Part shown: one piece after another, positions 27,201 through 42,200 of the stretch | Layout of the letters: each line of letters starts with the position of its first letter | Numbering within the stretch: the stretch's first letter is position 1 | From: CBDFGK01 sp965247075 | Lineage (GTDB): Bacteria; Pseudomonadota; Gammaproteobacteria; Pseudomonadales; Halieaceae | Direction of reading: 5' to 3' | Assembly: GCA_965247075.1 (NCBI GenBank) | Contig: CBDFGK010000002.1 | Location: forward strand, 1 to 64,000 | DNA length: 64,000 nucleotides | Notes under the pieces: model-generated | Databases searched by the model: none | What the model was told of the DNA's origin: nothing | Seen by the model: only the letters and a program-made list of their open reading frames with translations | Program-made: the position numbers and the translations under genes

Positions 27201-30200
27201 ACCGCAACCGATGCTTCAAGCAATGAAATGACGGCCAAGCAAACCATCACGGTTGTGGACACCACCGCGCCGGTGATTACCCTGCCGGCGGATGTAACCA
27301 AAGAAGCTGCCGGACCGACCACGCCAGTCGACGTGGGACAGGCAACCGCTACTGACCTGGCCGCCGATTCGGTGACCATCACCCGCAACCCAACGGACAA
27401 TGCGTTTGCCGTAGGCATCCATAAAATCACTTGGACCGCAACCGATAGCAATGGACGCAGTAGCACCGCCGAACAAACCATCACCATCACCGATACGACC
27501 GCGCCGGTGATTACCCTGCCGGCGGATGTAACCAAAGAAGCCACCGGACCGACCACGCCAGTCACCGTGGGACAGGCAACCGCTACTGACCTGGCCGCCG
27601 ATTCGGTGACCATCACCCGCAACCCAACGGACAATGCGTTTGCCGTAGGCATCCATAAAATCACTTGGACCGCAACCGATAGCAATGGACGCAGTAGCAC
27701 CGCCGAACAAACTATCACCATCACCGATACGACCGCGCCGGTGATTACCCTGCCGGCGGATGTAACCAAAGAAGCCACCGGACCGACAACGCCAGTCACC
27801 GTGGGACAGGCAACCGCTACTGACCTGGCCGCCGATTCGGTGACCATCACCCGCAACCCAACGGACAATGCGTTTGCCGTAGGTGTCCATAAAATCACTT
27901 GGACCGCAACCGATAGCAATGGACGCAGTAGCACCGCCGAACAAACTATCACCATCACCGATAAGACCGCGCCAGTGATTACCTTGACTGGTGCTAACCC
28001 ACAGACCATCGAGTTTGGCGAGGGGTACGCCGAACTGAATGCAACGGCTACCGATGCGGTGGATGGCGACCTCACCGGCAACATTGTCATTGATTCGACC
28101 AACGTGGTCATCAATCAGGTCGGCACCTACGAAGTCACCTACAATGTAGCCGACGACGCCGGCAACGCCGCCGATACCGTGACGCGCACGGTCAGGGTCA
28201 TCGACACCGGCAAGCCGATGATTACCCTGACCGGCGCTAATCCGCAGACCATCGAGTTTGGCGAGGGGTATGCCGAACTGAATGCAACGGCCACCGATCG
28301 GGTGGATGGCGACCTCACCGGCAACATTGTCATTGACAGTAGCGCGGTGAACACCGACCGGGTCGGGCAATACACCGTCGCCTACGATGTCTCCGACGCC
28401 GCCGGTAACGCCGCCGAGCAGAAGACCCGCACGGTCAGGGTCATCGACGTCGGCAAGCCGGTGATCACCCTGACCGGCGCTAATCCGCAGACCATCGAGT
28501 TTGGCATGGCTTACACCGAACTGAATGCAACGGCTACCGATGCGGTGGATGATGACATCGAACTCACCGGCAACATTGTCATTGATGCGAACAACGTGGA
28601 CACGAGCACGGTCGGGACCTACACGGTCACTTACGATGTAACCGACACCGCCGGTAACGCCGCCGAGCAGAAGACCCGCACGGTCAGGGTCACCGACGCC
28701 GGCAAGCCGGTGATTACCCTGACCGGCGCCAATCCGCAGATCATTGAGTTTGGCGAGGGGTACGCCGAACTGAATGCCACCGCCACCGATCGGGTGGATG
28801 GCGACCTCACCGGCAGCATTGTCATTGACAGTAGTGCAGTGAACACCGACCGAGTCGGGGATTACTCGGTCACCTACGATGTAACCGACACCGCCGGTAA
28901 CGCCGCCGAGCAGAAGACCCGCACCGTCAGGGTCATCGACAACACCAAGCCGATTATCACCCTGACTGGTGATAATCCGCAGACTATCGAGTTTGGCGAG
29001 GGGTACACCGAACTGAATGCAACGGCGACCGACCTGGTGGATGATGACATTGAACTCACCCGCAGGATTGTCATTGCCGGTGACGAGGTAATCACCGACC
29101 GGGTTGGAGAGTACCAGGTCACCTACGATGTAACCGACACCGCCGGTAACGCCGCCGAGCAGAAGACCCGCACGGTCAGGGTCATCGACAACACCAAGCC
29201 GATTATCACCCTGACCGGTGATAATCCGCAGACCATCCATTTCGGCATGGCTTACACCGAACACGGCGCCACCGCCACCGATCTGGTGGATGGCGACCTC
29301 ACCGACAACATTGTCATTGACAGTAGTGCAGTGAACACGAACGCGGTCGGGCAATACACTGTTACCTACGATGTAACCGACACCGCCGGTAACAAAGCCG
29401 AGCAGAAGACCCGCACGGTCAGGGTCATCGACACCGGCAAGCCGATTATCACCCTGACCGGTGATAATCCGCAGACCATCCATTTCGGCATGGCTTACAC
29501 CGAACACGGCGCCACCGCCACCGATCTGGTGGATGGCGAACTCACCGGCAGCATTGTCATTGACAGTAGTGCAGTGAACACGAACGCGGTCGGGCAATAC
29601 ACTGTTACCTACAATGTAACCGACACCGCCGGTAACGCCGCCGAGCAGAAGACCCGCACGGTCAGGGTCATCGACACCGGCAAGCCGATTATCACCCTGA
29701 CCGGTGATAATCCGCAGATCATTGAGTTTGGCACGGCTTACACCGAACTGAATGCAACGGCCACCGATCGGGTGGATGGCGACCTCACCGGCAGCATTGT
29801 CATTGACAGTAGTGCAGTGAACACCGACCGAGTCGGGGACTACTCGGTCACCTACGATGTAACCGACACCGCCGGTAACGCCGCCGAGCAGAAGACCCGC
29901 ACGGTCAGGGTCATCGACACCGGCAAGCCGATTATCACCCTGACCGGTGATAATCCGCAGACCATCGAGTTTGGCGAGGGCTATACCGAACTGAATGCCA
30001 CCGCTACCGATCGGGTGGATGGCGACCTCACCGGCAACATTGTCATTAATACGGACAACGTGGACACGAGTGCGGTCGGGGAATACACCGTCACCTACAA
30101 TGTAACCGACGCCGCCGGTAACGCCGCCGATACCGTGACGCGCACAGTCAGGGTCATCGACAACACCAAGCCGATTATCACCCTGACCGGTGATAATCCG

Positions 30201-33200
30201 CAGACCATCGAGTTTGGCGAGGAGTATGCCGAACTGAATGCCACCGCTACCGATCTGGTGGATGATGACATCGACCTCACCGGCGACATTGTCATTGACA
30301 GCAGGGCAGTGAACACCGACCGGGTCGGGGATTACCCGGTCACCTACAATGTAACCGACACCGCCGGTAACGCCGCCGAGCAGAAGACCCGCACGGTCAG
30401 GGTCATCGACACCGGCAAGCCGGTGATTACCCTGACCGGTGCTAATCCGCAGATCATTGAGTTTGGCACGGCTTACACCGAACTGAATGCCACCGCGACC
30501 GATCGGGTGGATGATGACACCGAACTAACCAGCAAGATTGCCATTGCCGGCACAGTGAACACCGACCGGGTCGGGCAATACACGGTCACCTACGATGTAA
30601 CCGACACCGCCGGTAACGCCGCCGAGCAGAAGACCCGCACGGTCAGGGTCATCGACACCGGCAAGCCGATTATCACCCTGACTGGTGATAATCCGCAGAC
30701 CATCGAGTTTGGCGAGGGCTATACCGAACTGAATGCAACCGCCACCGATCGGGTGGATGGCGACCTCACCGGCAACATTGTCATTGATGCGAACAACGTG
30801 GACACGAGCACGGTCGGAACCTACACGGTCACTTACGATGTAACCGACACCGCCGGTAACGCCGCCGATACCGTGACGCGCACGGTCAGGGTCATCGACA
30901 CCGGCAAGCCGATTATCACCCTGACTGGTGATAATCCGCAGACCATCCATTTCGGCATGGCTTACACCGAACTGAATGCAACGGCGACCGATGCGGTGGA
31001 TGGCGAACTCACCGGCAACATTGTCATTGATGCGAACAACGTGGACACGAGCACGGTCGGGACCTACACGGTCACTTACGATGTAACCGACACCGCCGGT
31101 AACGCCGCCGAGCAGAAGACCCGCACAGTCAGGGTCATCGACAACACCAAGCCGATTATCACCCTGACCGGTGCTAATCCGCAGACCATCCATTTCGGCA
31201 TGGCTTACACCGAACTGAATGCAACGGCGACCGATGCGGTGGATGGCGAACTCACCGGCAACATTGTCATTGATGCGAACAACGTGGACACGAGCACGGT
31301 CGGAACCTACACGGTCACTTACGATGTAACCGACACCGCCGGTAACGCCGCCGAGCAGAAGACCCGCACGGTCAGGGTCATCGACACCGGCAAGCCGATT
31401 ATCACCCTGACCGGTGATAATCCGCAGACTATCGAGTTTGGCGAGGGGTATGCCGAACTGAATGCAACGGCGACCGACCTGGTGGATGATGACATTGAAC
31501 TCACCCGCAGGATTGTCATTGCCGGTGACGAGGTAATCACCGACCGGGTTGGAGAGTACCAGGTCACCTACGATGTCTCCGACACCGCCGGTAACGCCGC
31601 CGAGCAGAAGACCCGCACGGTCAGGGTCATCGACACCGGCAAGCCGATTATCACCCTGACTGGTGATAATCCGCAGACCATCCATTTCGGCATGGCTTAC
31701 ACCGAACTGAATGCAACGGCGACCGATGCGGTGGATGGCGACCTCACCGGCAACATTGTCATTGACAGTAGTGCAGTGAACACCGACCGAGTCGGGGATT
31801 ACTCGGTCACCTACGATGTCTCCGACACCGCCGGTAACGCCGCCGAGCAGAAGACCCGCACGGTCAGGGTCATCGACACCGGCAAGCCGATTATTACCCT
31901 GACTGGTGATAATCCGCAGACCATCGAGTTTGGCGAGGGGTATACCGAACTGAATGCAACGGCCACCGATCGGGTGGATGGCGACCTCACCGGCAACATT
32001 GTCATTGACAGTAGTGCAGTGAACACCGACCGAGTCGGGGATTACTCGGTCACCTACAATGTAACCGACACCGCCGGTAACGCCGCCGAGCAGAAGACCC
32101 GCACCGTCAGGGTCATCGACACCGGCAAGCCGATTATCACCCTGACCGGTGATAATCCGCAGACCATCCATTTCGGCATGGCTTACACCGAACTGAATGC
32201 CACCGCTACCGATCGGGTGGATGGCGACCTCACCGGCAACATTGTCATTAATACGGACAACGTGGACACGAGTGCGGTCGGGGAATACACCGTCACCTAC
32301 AATGTAACCGACACCGCCGGTAACGCCGCCGAGCAGAAGACCCGCAGGGTCAGGGTCATCGACACCGGCAAGCCGATTATCACCCTGACCGGTGATAATC
32401 CGCAGACCATCCATTTCGGCATGGCTTACACCGAACTGAATGCAACGGCCACCGATCGGGTGGATGGCGAACTCACCGGCAACATTGTCATTGACAGTAG
32501 TGCAGTGAACACCGACCGAGTTGGAGATTATTCGGTCACCTACGATGTAACCGACACCGCCGGTAACGCCGCCGAGCAGAAGACCCGCACGGTCAGGGTC
32601 ATCGACAACACCAAGCCGATTATCACCCTGACCGGTGATAATCCGCAGACCATCCATTTCGGCATGGCTTACACCGAACTGAATGCAACGGCTACCGATG
32701 CGGTGGATGGCGACCTCACCGGCAGCATTGTCATTGACAGTAGTGCAGTGAACACCGACCGAGTCGGGGATTACCCGGTCGCCTACGATGTCTCCGACGC
32801 CGCCGGTAACGCCGCCGATACCGTGACGCGCACAGTCAGGGTCATCGACACCGCCGCGCCGATTATCACCCTGACCGGTGATAATCCGCAGACCATCGAG
32901 TTTGGCGAGGGCTATACCGAACTGAATGCAACGGCCACCGACCTGGTGGATGGCGACCTCACCGGCAACATTGTCATTAATACGGACAACGTGGACACGA
33001 GTGCGGTCGGGGAATACACCGTCACCTACAATGTCTCCGATGCCCAGAACAACGCCGCCGTGCAGAAGACCCGCACCGTCATGGTCACCGACACCACCGC
33101 GCCGTCCATCACCGCACCGCACGACCAGACCTTTGAGGCGACGGCCACGGCGACACCGCTTAGCCGGGACGATTACGGCATCGCCAGGTCCTCCGATGGC

Positions 33201-36200
33201 GACATCACCGACGACGCGCCCGATACTTTCCCGCTGGGCGACACCATCATCACCTGGACCGCAACCGATGCTTCAAGCAATGAAATGACGGCCAAGCAAA
33301 CCATCACGGTTGTGGACACCACCGCGCCGGTGATTACCCTGCCGGCGGATGTAAACAAAGAAGCCACCGGACCGACCACGCCAGTCACCGTGGGACAGGC
33401 AACGGCTATTGACCTGGCCGCCGATTCGGTGACCATCACCCGCAACCCAACGGACAATGCGTTTGTCGTAGGTGTCCATAAAATCACTTGGACCGCAACC
33501 GATAGCAATGGACGCAGTAGCACCGCCGAACAAACCATCACCATCACCGATACGACCGCGCCGGTGATTACCCTGCCGGCGGATGTAACCAAAGAAGCCA
33601 CCGGACCGACCACGCCAGTCGACGTGGGACAGGCAACCGCCACTGACCTGGCCGCCGATTCGGTGACTATTACCCGCAACCCAACGGACAATGCGTTTGC
33701 CGTAGGTGTCCATAAAATCGCTTGGACCGCAACCGATAGCAATGGACGCAGTAGCACCGCCGAACAAACTATCACCATCACCGATAACACCGCGCCGGTG
33801 ATTACCCTGCCGGCGGATGTAAACAAAGAAGCCACCGGACCGACAACGCCAGTCACCGTGGGACAGGCAACCGCTACTGACCTGGCCGCCGATTCGGTGA
33901 CTATTACCCGCAACCCAACGGACAATGCGTTTGCCGTAGGTGTCCATAAAATCATTTGGACCGCAACCGATAGCAATGGACGCAGTAGCACCGCCGAACA
34001 AACCATCACCATCACCGATACGACCGCGCCGGTGATTACCCTGCCGGCGGATGTAACCAAAGAAGCTGCCGGACCGACCACGCCAGTCGACGTGGGACAG
34101 GCAACGGCTATTGACCTGGCCGCCGATTCGGTGACCATCACCCGCAATCCAGCGGACAATGAGTTTGCCGTAGGTGTCCATAAAATCACTTGGACCGCAA
34201 CCGATAGCAATGGACGCAGTAGCACCGCCGAACAAACTATCACCATCACCGATAACACCGCGCCGGTGATCACCCTGACCGGCGCCAATCCGCAGACCAT
34301 CGAGTTTGGCGAGGGGTACGCCGAACTGAATGCCACCGCCACCGATCGGGTGGATGGCGACCTCACCGGCAGCATTGTCATTGACAGCAGCGCGGTGAAC
34401 ACCGACCGGGTCGGGGAATACACCGTCACCTACGATGTCTCCGACGCCGCCGGTAACGCCGCCGATACCGTGACGCGCACGGTCAGGGTCATCGACGCCG
34501 GCAAGCCGGTGATCACCCTGACCGGTGCTAATCCGCAGACCATCCATTTCGGCATGGCTTACACCGAACTGAATGCAACGGCCACCGACCTGGTGGATGG
34601 CGACCTCACCGGCAACATTGTCATTGACAGTAGTGCAGTGAACACCGACCGAGTCGGGGATTACTTGGTCACCTACGATGTAACCGACACCGCCGGTAAC
34701 GCCGCCGAGCAGAAGACCCGCACGGTCAGGGTCATCGACACCGGCAAGCCGATTATCACCCTGACTGGTGATAATCCGCAGACCATCCATTTCGGCATGG
34801 CTTACACCGAACTGAATGCAACGGCGACCGATGCGGTGGATGGCGACCTCACCGGCAGCATTGCCATTGACAAGAGTGCAGTGAACATCAACCAAGTTGG
34901 AGATTACTCGGTCACCTACGATGTGACCGACGCCGCCGGCAACGCCGCCGAGCAGAAGACCCGCACGGTCAGGGTCACCGACACCGGCAAGCCGATTATC
35001 ACCCTGACCGGTGATAATCCGCAGACCATCGAGTTTGGCGAGGGGTACACCGAACTGAATGCAACGGCCACCGACCTGGTGGATGGCGACCTCACCGGCA
35101 ACATTGTCATTGACAGTAGTGCAGTGAACATCAACCGAGTCGGGGATTACTCGGTCACCTACGATGTAACCGACACCGCCGGTAACGCCGCCGAGCAGAA
35201 GACCCGCACGGTCAGGGTCATCGACACCGGCAAACCGATTATCACCCTGACCGGTGATAATCCGCAAACCATCGAGTTTGGCATGGCTTACACCGAACAC
35301 GGCGCCACCGCCACCGACCTGGTGGATGGCGACCTCACCGGCAACATTGTCATTGACAGTAGTGCAGTGAACACGAACGCGGTCGGGCAATACACTGTCA
35401 CCTACGATGTAACCGACACCGCCGGTAACGCCGCCGAGCAGAAGACCCGCACGGTCAGGGTCATCGACAACACCAAGCCGATTATCACCCTGACCGGTGA
35501 TAATCCGCAGACCATCGAGTTTGGCGAGGGCTATACCGAACTGAATGCAACGGCCACCGACCTGGTGGATGGCGACCTCACCGGCAACATTGTCATTGAC
35601 AGTAGTGCAGTGAACACGAACGCGGTCGGGCAATACACTGTTACCTACGATGTAACCGACACCGCCGGTAACGCCGCCGAGCAGAAGACCCGCACGGTCA
35701 GGGTCATCGACACCGGCAAGCCGATTATCACCCTGACCGGTGATAATCCGCAGACCATCCATTTCGGCATGGCTTACACCGAACACGGCGCCACCGCCAC
35801 CGATCTGGTGGATGGCGAACTCACCGGCAACATTGTCATTGACAGTAGTGCAGTGAACACCGACCGAGTCGGGGATTACTCGGTCACCTACGATGTAACC
35901 GACACCGCCGGTAACGCCGCCGATACCGTGACGCGCACGGTCAGGGTCATCGACGCCGGCAAGCCGGTGATCACCCTGACTGGTGATAATCCGCAGACCA
36001 TCCATTTCGGCATGGCTTACACCGAACTGAATGCAACGGCGACCGATGCGGTGGATGGCGACCTCACCGGCAACATTGTCATTGACAGTAGTGCAGTGAA
36101 CATCAACCGAGTTGGAGATTATTCGGTCACCTACGATGTAACCGACACCGCCGGTAACGCCGCCGAGCAGAAGACCCGCACGGTCAGGGTCATCGACAAC

Positions 36201-39200
36201 ACCAAGCCGATTATCACCCTGACCGGTGATAATCCGCAGACCATCCATTTCGGCATGGCTTACACCGAACTGAATGCAACGGCTACCGATGCGGTGGATG
36301 GCGACCTCACCGGCAACATTGTCATTGACAGTAGTGCAGTGAACACCGACCGAGTCGGGGATTACTCGGTCACCTACAATGTAACCGACGCCGCCGGTAA
36401 CGCCGCCGAGCAGAAGACCCGCACGGTCAGGGTCATCGACACCGGCAAGCCGGTGATTACCCTGACTGGTGATAATCCGCAGACCATCCATTTCGGCATG
36501 GCTTACACCGAACTGAATGCAACGGCGACCGATGCGGTGGATGGCGACCTCACCGGCAGCATTGTCATTGACAGTAGTGCAGTGAACACCGACCGAGTCG
36601 GGGATTACTCGGTTACCTACAATGTAACCGACACCGCCGGTAACGCCGCCGAGCAGAAGACCCGCACGGTCATCGTTGAAGACAACACCAAGCCGATTAT
36701 CACCCTGACCGGTGATAATCCGCAGACCATCGAGTTTGGCGAGGGCTATACCGAACTGAATGCAACGGCTACCGATCTGGTGGATGGCGACCTCACCGGC
36801 AACATTGTCATTGACAGTAGTGCAGTGAACACCGACCGAGTCGGGGATTACTCGGTCACCTACGATGTAACCGACACTGCCGGTAACGCCGCTGAGCAGG
36901 TGACGCGCACGGTCAGGGTCACCGACACCGGCAAGCCGATTATCACCCTGACCGGCGCTAATCCGCAGACCATCGAGTTTGGCGAGGGCTATACCGAACT
37001 GAATGCAACGGCGACCGATGCGGTGGATGGCGACCTCACCGGCAGCATTGTCATTGACAGCAGTGCGGTGAACATCAACCGAGTTGGAGATTACTCGGTC
37101 ACCTACAATGCAACCGACGCCGCCGGCAACGCCGCCGAGCAGAAGACCCGCACGGTCATGGTCATCGACACCGGCAAGCCGATTATCACCCTGACCGGTG
37201 ATAATCCGCAGATCATCGAGTTTGGCGAGGGCTATACCGAACTGAATGCAACGGCCACCGACCTGGTGGATGGCGACCTCACCGGCAACATTGTCATTGA
37301 TTCGACCAACGTGGTCATCAATCAGGTCGGCACCTACGAAGTCACCTACAATGTAACCGACGATGCCGGCAACGCCGCCGATACCGTGACGCGCACGGTC
37401 AGGGTCATCGACGCCGGCAAGCCGATTATCACCCTGACTGGTGATAATCCGCAGACCATCCATTTCGGCATGGCTTACACCGAACTGAATGCAACGGCCA
37501 CCGACCTGGTGGATGGCGAACTCACCGACAACATTGTCATTGACAGTAGTGCAGTGAACACCGACCGAGTCGGGGATTACTCGGTCACCTACGATGTAAC
37601 CGACGCCGCCGGTAACGCCGCCGAGCAGAAGACCCGCACGGTCAGGGTCATCGACACCGGCAAGCCGATGATTACCCTGACCGGTGATAATCCGCAGACC
37701 ATCCATTTCGGCATGGCTTACACCGAACTGAATGCAACGGCCACCGACCTGGTGGATGGCGAACTCACCGACAACATTGTCATTGACAGTAGTGCAGTGA
37801 ACACCGACCGAGTCGGGGATTACTCGGTCACCTACGATGTAACCGACACCGCCGGTAACGCCGCCGAGCAGAAGACCCGCACGGTCAGGGTCATCGACAC
37901 CGGCAAGCCGATGATTACCCTGACCGGTGATAATCCGCAGACCATCCATTTCGGCATGGCTTACACCGAACTGAATGCAACGGCCACCGACCTGGTGGAT
38001 GGCGAACTCACCGGCAGCATTGTCATTGACAGTAGTGCAGTGAACACCGACCGAGTCGGGGATTACTCGGTCACCTACGATGTAACCGACACCGCCGGTA
38101 ACGCCGCCGAGCAGAAGACCCGCACGGTCAGGGTCATCGACACCGGCAAGCCGATTATCACCCTGACCGGTGATAATCCGCAGACCATCCATTTCGGCAT
38201 GGCTTACACCGAACTGAATGCAACCGCCACCGATCTGGTGGATGGCGACCTCACCGGCAACATTGTCATTGATGCGAACAACGTGGACACGAGCACGGTC
38301 GGAACCTACACGGTCACCTACGATGTAACCGACACCGCCGGTAACGCCGCCGAGCAGAAGACCCGCACGGTCATGGTCATCGACACCGGCAAGCCGATTA
38401 TCACCCTGACTGGTGATAATCCGCAGACCATCCATTTCGGCATGGCTTACACCGAACACGGTGCCACCGCGACCGATCGGGTGGATGATGACACCGAACT
38501 AACCAGCAAGATTGTCATTGCTGGTGACGAGGTAATCACCAACCAGCTCGGCACCTACGATGTAACCTATGATGTAACCGACAACGCCGGCAACGCCGCC
38601 GATACCGTGACGCGCACAGTCAGGGTCATCGACACCGGCAAGCCGATTATCACCCTGACCGGTGCTAATCCGCAGACCATCGAGTTTGGCATGGCTTACG
38701 CCGAACTGAATGCCACCGCCACCGATCGGGTGGATGGCGACCTCACCGGCAGCATTGTCATTGACAGCAGCGCGGTGAACACCGACCGGGTCGGGGAATA
38801 CACCGTCACCTACGATGTCTCCGACGCCGCCGGTAACGCCGCCGATACCGTGACGCGCACGGTCAGGGTCATCGACGCCGGCAAGCCGGTGATCACCCTG
38901 ACCGGTGCTAATCCGCAGACCATCCATTTCGGCATGGCTTACACCGAACTGAATGCAACGGCCACCGACCTGGTGGATGGCGACCTCACCGGCAACATTG
39001 TCATTGACAGTAGTGCAGTGAACACCGACCGAGTCGGGGATTACTCGGTCACCTACGATGTAACCGACACCGCCGGTAACGCCGCCGAGCAGAAGACCCG
39101 CACGGTCAGGGTCATCGACACCGGCAAGCCGATTATCACCCTGACTGGTGATAATCCGCAGACCATCCATTTCGGCATGGCTTACACCGAACTGAATGCA

Positions 39201-42200
39201 ACGGCGACCGATGCGGTGGATGGCGACCTCACCGGCAACATTGTCATTGACAGTAGTGCAGTGAACACGAACGCGGTCGGGCAATACACTGTTACCTACA
39301 ATGTAACCGACACCGCCGGTAACGCCGCCGAGCAGAAGACCCGCACGGTCAGGGTCATCGACGCCGGCAAGCCGATTATCACCCTGACTGGTGATAATCC
39401 GCAGACTATCGAGTTTGGCGAGGGGTACACCGAACTGAATGCAACGGCCACCGACCTGGTGGATGGCGAACTCACCGGCAGCATTGTCATTGACAGTAGT
39501 GCAGTGAACACCGACCGAGTCGGGGATTACTCGGTCACCTACGATGTAACCGACACCGCCGGTAACGCCGCCGAGCAGAAGACCCGCACGGTCAGGGTCA
39601 TCGACACCGGCAAGCCGATTATCACCCTGACTGGTGATAATCCGCAGACTATCGAGTTTGGCGAGGGGTACACCGAACTGAATGCAACGGCCACCGACCT
39701 GGTGGATGGCGAACTCACCGGCAGCATTGTCATTGACAGTAGTGCAGTGAACACCGACCGAGTCGGGGATTACTCGGTCACCTACGAGGTAACCGACACC
39801 GCCGGTAACGCCGCCGAGCAGAAGACCCGCACGGTCAGGGTCATCGACACCGGCAAGCCGATTATCACCCTGACTGGTGATAATCCGCAGACTATCGAGT
39901 TTGGCGAGGGGTACACCGAACTGAATGCAACGGCCACCGATGCGGTGGATGGCGACCTCACCGGCAGCATTGTCATTGACAGCAGCGCAGTGAACACGAA
40001 CGCGGTCGGGCAATACACTGTTACCTACAATGTAACCGACACCGCCGGTAACGCCGCCGAGCAGAAGACCCGCACCGTCAGGGTCATCGACACCGGCAAG
40101 CCGATTATCACCCTGACCGGTGATAATCCGCAGATCATTGAGTTTGGCACGGCTTACACCGAACTGGAGGCAACGGCGACCGATCTGGTGGATGATGACA
40201 CCGAACTAACCAGCAAGATTGTCATTGCTGGTGACGAGGTAATCACCAACCAGCTCGGCACCTACGATGTAACCTACAATGTGACCGACGCCGCCGGTAA
40301 CGCCGCCGATACCGTGACGCGCACGATCAGGGTCATCGACACCGGCAAGCCGATTATCACCCTGACCGGTGCTAATCCGCAGATCATTGAGTTTGGCACG
40401 GCTTACACCGAACTGAATGCCACCGCCACCGATCGGGTGGATGGCGACCTCACCGGCAGCATTGTCATTGATTCGACCAACGTGGTCATCAATCAGGTCG
40501 GCACCTACGAAGTCACCTACAATGTAACCGACGACGCCGGCAACGCCGCCGAGCAGAAGACCCGCACGGTCAGGGTCATCGACACCGGCAAGCCGATTAT
40601 CACCCTGACTGGTGATAATCCGCAGACCATCGAGTTTGGCGAGGGGTACACCGAACTGAATGCAACCGCCACCGATCTGGTGGATGGCGAACTCACCGAC
40701 AACATTGTCATTGACAGTAGTGCAGTGAACACCGACGCGGTCGGGCAATACACTGTTACCTACGATGCAGCCGACACCGCCGGCAACGCCGCCGAGCAGA
40801 AGACCCGCACGGTCAGGGTCATCGACACCGGCAAGCCGATTATCACCCTGACCGGTGATAATCCGCAGACTATCGAGTTTGGCGAGGGGTACACCGAACT
40901 GAATGCAACGGCCACCGACCTGGTGGATGGCGACCTCACCGGCAGCATTGTCATTGACAGCAGTGCAGTGAACACCGACCGAGTCGGGGATTACTCGGTC
41001 ACCTACGATGTAACCGACACCGCCGGTAACGCCGCCGAGCAGAAGACCCGCACGGTCAGGGTCATCGACACCGGCAAGCCGGTGATTACCCTGACCGGCG
41101 CTAATCCGCAGATCATTGAGTTTGGCACGGCTTACACCGAACTGGAGGCAACGGCGACCGACCTGGTGGATGATGACATTGAACTCACCCGCAGGATTGT
41201 CATTGCCGGTGACGAGGTAATCACCGACCGGGTTGGAGAGTACCAGGTCACCTACGATGTCTCCGACACCGCCGGTAACGCCGCCGAGCAGAAGACCCGC
41301 ACGGTCAGGGTCATCGACACCGGCAAGCCGATTATCACCCTGACCGGTGATAATCCGCAGACCATCCATTTCGGCATGGCTTACACCGAACTGAATGCAA
41401 CGGCGACCGATGCGGTGGATGGCGACCTCACCGGCAACATTGTCATTGACAGTAGTGCAGTGAACATCAACCGAGTTGGAGATTACACGGTCACCTACGA
41501 TGTAACCGACACCGCCGGTAACGCCGCCGAGCAGAAGACCCGCACGGTCAGGGTCATCGACAACACCAAGCCGATTATCACCCTGACCGGTGATAATCCG
41601 CAGACCATCCATTTCGGCATGGCTTACACCGAACTGAATGCAACGGCCACCGATCTGGTGGATGGCGACCTCACCGGCAGCATTGTCATTGACAGTAGTG
41701 CAGTGAACATCAACCGAGTTGGAGATTACACGGTCACCTACGATGTAACCGACACCGCCGGTAACGCCGCCGAGCAGAAGACCCGCACGGTCAGGGTCAC
41801 CGACACCACCAAGCCGATTATCACCCTGACCGGCGCCAATCCGCAGACCATCGAGTTTGGCGAGGGGTACACCGAACTGAAGGCAACCGCTACCGACCTG
41901 GTGGATGATGACATTGAACTCACCGACAACATTGTCATTGATGCGAACAACGTGGACACGAGCACGGTCGGGACCTACACGGTCACTTACGATGTAACCG
42001 ACACCGCCGGTAACGCCGCCGAGCAGAAGACCCGCACGGTCAGGGTCATCGACGCCGGCAAGCCGGTGATCACCCTGACCGGCGCCAATCCGCAGACCAT
42101 CGAGTTTGGCGAGGGGTATGCCGAACTGAATGCAACGGCGACCGATCTGGTGGATGGCGACCTCACCGGCAACATTGCCATTGACAGCAGCGCAGTGAAC

